Below the pieces are notes generated by a model. That model had not been told where the DNA came from, did no database searches, and was given only the letters and a program-made list of their open reading frames with translations. A stretch of 58,201 nucleotides of DNA from Staphylococcus croceilyticus (GTDB taxonomy: Bacteria; Bacillota; Bacilli; Staphylococcales; Staphylococcaceae): the NCBI RefSeq assembly GCF_002902575.1, contig NZ_PPRD01000145.1, positions 1 through 58,201 on the forward strand, given 5' to 3'. Positions 54,565 through 58,201 of the stretch are shown here, piece after piece (position 1 is the stretch's first letter; every line of letters starts with the position of its first letter). Made by a program: the position numbers and the translations under genes.

Positions 54565-56178
54565 TCAATGTTTTATTATGATTTGGTTAAATGTATATTC
54601 AAGTGGTGGATGAGTGGAGGGACTGAACACATCTATCCCAAATTCATTCATAATTTGTAGTGGATTCCAAATTCTTTCTTGTAAGCCACCCATTGGGTGT
54701 AATACATATTCAAGTTCTCTAAAGTGTTTCATACTAATATCATTTTCACGTTCAATATTGAGTAAATAACGTTGAAGCAAATAATCATATTGTGTATTGT
54801 GAATTTCACTATTTTTTTCTACTAAATTAATATTGTCCTGATTACCTTTTACTTCATCTAATAAATGTTGATATATTTTAACATGATCTTTTTTAAGCTG
54901 TTCAACTTGTTGAATAAATGACTCTGATGCCTTTTCACGAACAAATTTAGTTCTATCTTCTTCAATACCATCTTTAATTACTTTATGCACATCTAATTGA
55001 TATTGACTCAATAATTTATCAGTTCTTTGTGTCATATATGTTATTTTAAGACGAGGCATGACAATTGGCATCTCAATATTTAATAAATTAAACACCTCAT
55101 TAAGCTCAGCCCAATATTTAATTTCACTTGGTCCTCCAATGAAAGCTACCGTATTAAAGAGCCATTCTTCCATAACTGGTCTCGTGACTACATTATTTGA
55201 AAATCGATGTGGTTCTGTCTCAATTAATTTCAATATTTCTTCTTTAGAATACGTTACTTCTGATTTACTTAATTTGAAGTGATTTTCTTCTTTAGATAAT
55301 AACTGTCTCATATTGTCTTCATGAAGGAAGAGATGAACATTTGTATCCGTCTGTATCATTTGATTCAAGCCAGCTTGCATGGTTTGAGATTGCGTATTTC
55401 TAAATGCTTGATCAATCTCTTCATGATGTTGAATCATGTCTTTTAAAATGGGCTTCTCAAGTTCTCTTAACGCTTCATATTGTGCGTCAATAAACAACAC
55501 ACCATATTCTTTAAACACTTCATGAAGCAAAGCTTTGAACATATCTGTCCATGAATCATATTGCTCAATAATATCTAAACAAAGTGAATAAAGGGACTTT
55601 GTATGTTCAGTTTCTTTCAATTCTTTGAAAAAGCTTTTTAATCCTTCAGCAAGTGCTTCTTTATCAGGTGAATAACGTGATACATTAGTTTCTGGAGGCG
55701 TCATTGTATGGTATTTCACTTTATGCAATTGCGCCTCTTTTGTGTTGAAAACATATGTATGATTCACTTCATCGAAATCATGGTCTTCCCCAGCAATCCA
55801 AAATACTGGTACCACTTTTTTATCATACGTTTGACTTAATTGATGACTTAAAGTTACTATCGAAAGAATTTTATGGAAGGTATACAACGGACCACCAAAT
55901 AGTCCCGCTTGTTGACCGCCAATCACAACTTTAGCGCCATCAGACAATGCTTCAAGATGACGTTTTTGCGCATCTGAAAGTTTAAGATCTTCCATATATG
56001 AAGCAATGATTTGACTTAATTGCTGTTCCCTACCATTACTAGGCTGTTTCATACGCTTGTCAAAACTTGCCTTCTCAGTGGGATTATATTGATAAAATTT
56101 TAATAATTGTTCATCGCTATTTTTCAATTTTGTAATAAACGAATCTTTTTCTTTAAAATATGTTACTCGACAGTCCAT
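54565..56178 (-). CDS. bshC: bacillithiol biosynthesis cysteine-adding enzyme BshC
   Basis: Last step of bacillithiol synthesis: adds cysteine to glucosaminyl-malate. The 537-aa protein has the characteristic [34 protein letters not shown] and a C-terminal coiled coil with [13 protein letters not shown]. The ATG at 56178 is 7 nt from AGGAG and gives the usual MDCRV beginning; an ATG two codons upstream touches the ribosome binding site. It is monocistronic upstream of mraZ, the standard staphylococcal position. Confidence 0.96.
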   Translation of the reverse strand: MDCRVTYFKEKDSFITKLKNSDEQLLKFYQYNPTEKASFDKRMKQPSNGREQQLSQIIASYMEDLKLSDAQKRHLEALSDGAKVVIGGQQAGLFGGPLYTFHKILSIVTLSHQLSQTYDKKVVPVFWIAGEDHDFDEVNHTYVFNTKEAQLHKVKYHTMTPPETNVSRYSPDKEALAEGLKSFFKELKETEHTKSLYSLCLDIIEQYDSWTDMFKALLHEVFKEYGVLFIDAQYEALRELEKPILKDMIQHHEEIDQAFRNTQSQTMQAGLNQMIQTDTNVHLFLHEDNMRQLLSKEENHFKLSKSEVTYSKEEILKLIETEPHRFSNNVVTRPVMEEWLFNTVAFIGGPSEIKYWAELNEVFNLLNIEMPIVMPRLKITYMTQRTDKLLSQYQLDVHKVIKDGIEEDRTKFVREKASESFIQQVEQLKKDHVKIYQHLLDEVKGNQDNINLVEKNSEIHNTQYDYLLQRYLLNIERENDISMKHFRELEYVLHPMGGLQERIWNPLQIMNEFGIDVFSPSTHPPLEYTFNQIIIKH

Positions 56179-56371
56179 ATCCATACTCCTTCAATATAGC
56201 TATTACTCATATAGTATAAAGATTATATCCTTATCTGACAATTTAACGGCTTAAATATTTAAAGTTTCTTTCACAATTTGTCTTACTATTTTAATAATTA
56301 CTATATAAATAAATGAAATTTACACAATACTTACGTTATAATAGATAAAAAGAACAAAGGGGAGATTGAAT

Positions 56372-56821
56372 ATGAGCGAAGTTAAACATCTTGAAATCAA
56401 TTATAAAACAGATGAACTATTTGAAGCATTTAGAGAATTTGGCAATAAAGACTTATATATGGTCGAAGAGTTAAAAGGTCAAATGATCGATGCAAGCTCT
56501 GAGTCACCATTTTATGGCATTTTTAATGGTGAAAACCTAGTCGCTCGCATGGCTTTATTAAAAAAAGGTGACGTAGAAGAAAGCTATTTCCCGGATTATG
56601 ATGATTATTTATTATTATGGAAATTAGAAGTATTAGAAAAATATGAAAATCGTGGCTATGCGAAAGAATTAATTGATTTTGCTAAATCATTCAATACACC
56701 TATAAAAGCGATTGCTCGTCAAGATTCTAAACAATTCTTCATCAATCACGATTTTGAAGATGTAGAGGCTAAAAATCCAGAAGGCCATGATGTGCTAGTT
56801 TGGTCACCTGACAATAAATAA
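56372..56821 (+). CDS. GNAT-family N-acetyltransferase (YlbP-like)
   Basis: A 149-aa GNAT protein with the acetyl-CoA loop KYENRGYAKELIDFA and the C-terminal FFINHDFEDVEA; substrate unknown. It matches the acetyltransferase that sits beside bshC/mraZ in staphylococci. ATG at 56372 is 7 nt after AAAGGGGAG; an in-frame TTG two codons earlier is too close. It is divergent from bshC. Confidence 0.85.
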   Translation: MSEVKHLEINYKTDELFEAFREFGNKDLYMVEELKGQMIDASSESPFYGIFNGENLVARMALLKKGDVEESYFPDYDDYLLLWKLEVLEKYENRGYAKELIDFAKSFNTPIKAIARQDSKQFFINHDFEDVEAKNPEGHDVLVWSPDNK

Positions 56822-56828
56822 TAATTTA

Positions 56829-56873
56829 GGGCGAATTAGAAATTAAATGATTTTAATTTCTAATTCGCCCTTT
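56829..56873. terminator. bidirectional terminator between acetyltransferase and HAD genes
   Basis: GGGCGAATTAGAAATTAAA and TTTAATTTCTAATTCGCCC form a near-perfect stem ahead of TTTG; shared by the two convergent genes. Confidence 0.85.
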
Positions 56874-56876
56874 GAC

Positions 56877-57575
56877 TTATGCTTCTTCTTTTTCAATAAT
56901 TTCTACTAATTCACTCAAATTCTTAATTTCATAATCTGGTTTAATCTCAGACTCGTTACTTTTATCTCTATAGTTAAACCAACATGTTGCTATGCTAGCA
57001 TTTTTTCCACCTAACACATCAGAAGTTAAAGAATCCCCTACGATTAATGAATACTCTTTTTTATCTTTTCCAATGCGTTCGTAAACATAATCGAAAAATT
57101 CAGTCATAGGCTTTTGATAACCTGTCTCTTCCGAAATAAAAACACCTGCAAACACATCTTTAAAATCCAATTGTGCAATTCGGCGTTTCTGAGTGTCAGT
57201 TACACCATTAGTCACAATGTATAAATTACATATTTGAGCTAAACGATCAATCGTTTCTAATGCTAAATCGAAATATTTCACTGGCGCTTTCGCCAACTCA
57301 TCTCTAAATCTAATGTCTGCTTCCTTTCCATCTACTTCTATCCCATAATGACTAAAATATTCGATAAAACGATGTGAAAGCACTTCTTCTTTAGTTAATT
57401 CATTTTTTTGAAAAGCTTCCCAATGTGCTTGATTCACTTTTTTAAAAAATTGAAAGTCCTTTTCTGTAGGATAATGATTATAAAATTTCGCCATCTTGTG
57501 AAACGCTTTATCTTCTGCATCATAAAAATCAACAAGCGTATCATCAAAATCTAATAAAATCGTATTATATTTCAT
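56877..57575 (-). CDS. HAD-family hydrolase (YjjG/nucleotidase type)
   Basis: A 232-aa HAD phosphatase with motif I LLDFDDTLVDF (nucleophile and acid Asp at 9 and 11 or so), motif II IVTNGVTDTQK, the lysine in EETGYQKPM and motif IV VGDSLTSDVLGGKNA. The alpha-helical cap and TNG match the YjjG group of noncanonical pyrimidine nucleotidases; substrate is inference. ATG at 57575 is 8 nt after AAGGA; an ATG three codons before lies in that site. Confidence 0.88.
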   Translation of the reverse strand: MKYNTILLDFDDTLVDFYDAEDKAFHKMAKFYNHYPTEKDFQFFKKVNQAHWEAFQKNELTKEEVLSHRFIEYFSHYGIEVDGKEADIRFRDELAKAPVKYFDLALETIDRLAQICNLYIVTNGVTDTQKRRIAQLDFKDVFAGVFISEETGYQKPMTEFFDYVYERIGKDKKEYSLIVGDSLTSDVLGGKNASIATCWFNYRDKSNESEIKPDYEIKNLSELVEIIEKEEA

Positions 57576-57661
57576 GTTCAACATCCTTAATCAATTTTTC
57601 TATAAATAGAATTCTTTTTTATAAGAATTATTTTAACAAATTTTGGAATAAACAAATAACA

Positions 57662-57692
57662 CAAAAAAAGACCAGAGCGCTTGCCCTGGTCA
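57662..57692 (-). terminator. terminator of the psm-beta operon
   Basis: GACCAGGG and CTCTGGTC (with one G-U pair) around CAAGCG on the minus strand, then TTTTTTT. Confidence 0.9.
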
Positions 57693-57710
57693 ATCGTTAA
57701 TATTTAATTA

Positions 57711-57845
57711 TTAGAAACCGAAGATTTTGCCTAGTGCACCTACACCGTTTTCTACGATACCTACGATGCTTGTACCTAATTTAGCCCAATCGTGTCCTTG
57801 ACCTGCTTGTACTGCGTTTGCAATTGCTTCTGCTAATTTTTGCAT
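57711..57845 (-). CDS. beta-class phenol-soluble modulin (third or later in the operon)
   Basis: A 44-aa amphipathic peptide without a signal peptide: begins [20 protein letters not shown], continues [20 protein letters not shown] and ends IFGF. This matches PSM-beta (relative of S. haemolyticus growth inhibitor and S. lugdunensis SLUSH peptides). Family members are exported by the Pmt ABC transporter and act as surfactants, biofilm-structuring agents and weak cytolysins. The gene has GGAGAG 8 nt before the ATG and lies last in the array, before the terminator. Confidence 0.95.
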   Translation of the reverse strand: MQKLAEAIANAVQAGQGHDWAKLGTSIVGIVENGVGALGKIFGF

Positions 57846-57913
57846 TATAATCTCTCCATTTCATTATTTTTATTTTTTGAAAAACTAAGTAATTTATGAA
57901 TGTTCAGCTTATA

Positions 57914-58048
57914 TTAGAAACCGAAGATTTTGCCTAAGAAACCTACACCGTTTTCTACGATACCTACGATGCTTGTACCTAATTTAGCCCAATCGTGTGA
58001 TTGACCTGCTTGTACTGCGTTTGAGATTGCTTCTACTAATTTTGACAT
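57914..58048 (-). CDS. beta-class phenol-soluble modulin
   Basis: A 44-aa PSM-beta: begins [20 protein letters not shown], has the same [16 protein letters not shown] core and ends FLGKIFGF. It differs from the next copy at a few N-terminal positions and at AL/FL. The upstream and downstream flanks are nearly the same in the copies, so the array grew by tandem duplication of a unit of about 202 bp. Ribosome binding site GGAGCG. Confidence 0.95.
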   Translation of the reverse strand: MSKLVEAISNAVQAGQSHDWAKLGTSIVGIVENGVGFLGKIFGF

Positions 58049-58115
58049 GTGAATCGCTCCATTTCGTTATTTTTATTCTTTGAAAGACTAATTATTTATG
58101 AATGTTCAGGGTTTA

Positions 58116-58201
58116 TTAGAAACCGAAGATTTTGCCTAAGAAACCTACACCGTTTTCTACGATACCTACGATGCTTGTACCTAATTTAGCCCAATCGTGT
58201 G
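58116..58201 (-). CDS. beta-class phenol-soluble modulin, cut by the window edge
   Basis: The last 27 codons plus stop of a further PSM-beta ([12 protein letters not shown]..., ending FLGKIFGF), identical in this part to the copy at 57914-58048. The 5' part lies outside the window, so this is a window truncation and not a pseudogene. Confidence 0.9.
   Translation of the reverse strand, partial: HDWAKLGTSIVGIVENGVGFLGKIFGF

Noticed and set aside
58116..58201. Truncated psm-beta pseudogene
   Set aside because: The frame is open up to the last base of the window; the missing part is outside.

Overview
The window is low-GC Firmicute chromosome. It reads as a coagulase-negative Staphylococcus: FtsZ, MraZ, PBP1, RqcH, BshC and the FakA/Asp23-like pair all have the staphylococcal form and length. 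The gene order matches the core segment that runs in S. aureus from the psm-beta locus through the division and cell-wall (dcw) cluster and the pyr operon to rpmB/fakA. A tandem array of at least three psm-beta genes at the right edge points towards the S. haemolyticus/S. hominis side of the genus, but the species is not settled by this sequence. Nearly all genes lie on the minus strand, so the biological reading direction is from right to left.

Layout in transcription order (right to left). (1) 57.6-58.2 kb: psm-beta toxin array, cut by the window edge. (2) 54.5-57.6 kb: HAD phosphatase, GNAT acetyltransferase (plus strand) and bshC (bacillithiol synthesis). (3) 43.7-54.5 kb: the dcw cluster mraZ-rsmH-ftsL-pbp1-mraY-murD-divIB-ftsA-ftsZ, with a GTGG-repeat MraZ operator candidate in front and a long inverted repeat between pbp1 and mraY. 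(4) 39.2-43.4 kb: pgeF, yggS, sepF, yggT, ylmH and divIVA. The ylmH gene has no normal start codon at its conserved N-terminus and appears to start at ATA. (5) 34.4-39.2 kb: T-box-controlled ileS and an atypical SDR protein. (6) 32.0-34.1 kb: a secreted CHAP protein, lspA and an rluD-type pseudouridine synthase. (7) 20.7-31.5 kb: the pyrimidine operon pyrR-pyrP-pyrB-pyrC-carA-carB-pyrF-pyrE plus a small downstream ORF. It has two PyrR-type attenuators, and a folded repeat element is inserted between pyrF and carB. (8) 16.5-20.4 kb: a VOC protein, rqcH (plus strand), gmk and rpoZ. (9) 2.6-16.4 kb: coaBC-priA, a small TM protein, a TM2 protein, a degenerate peptide-deformylase paralogue, fmt-rsmB-rlmN-stp-prkC-rsgA-rpe-thiN, and rpmB (plus strand). 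(10) 0.2-2.3 kb: Asp23/Gls24-family protein and fakA.

Most of the window is conserved housekeeping sequence. The less expected parts are non-coding. Two long intergenic regions (19.3-19.8 and 31.5-31.95 kb) share the same 65-85 bp GC-rich modules in permuted order, with palindromes whose arms covary. STAR-like elements occur in two places, one of them inside the pyr operon. Other points of interest are the ATA start of ylmH, the MraZ operator, a 27-residue membrane peptide with its own promoter and terminator, and coding ends that run into terminator hairpins. I found no CRISPR array, prophage, insertion sequence, tRNA or rRNA.
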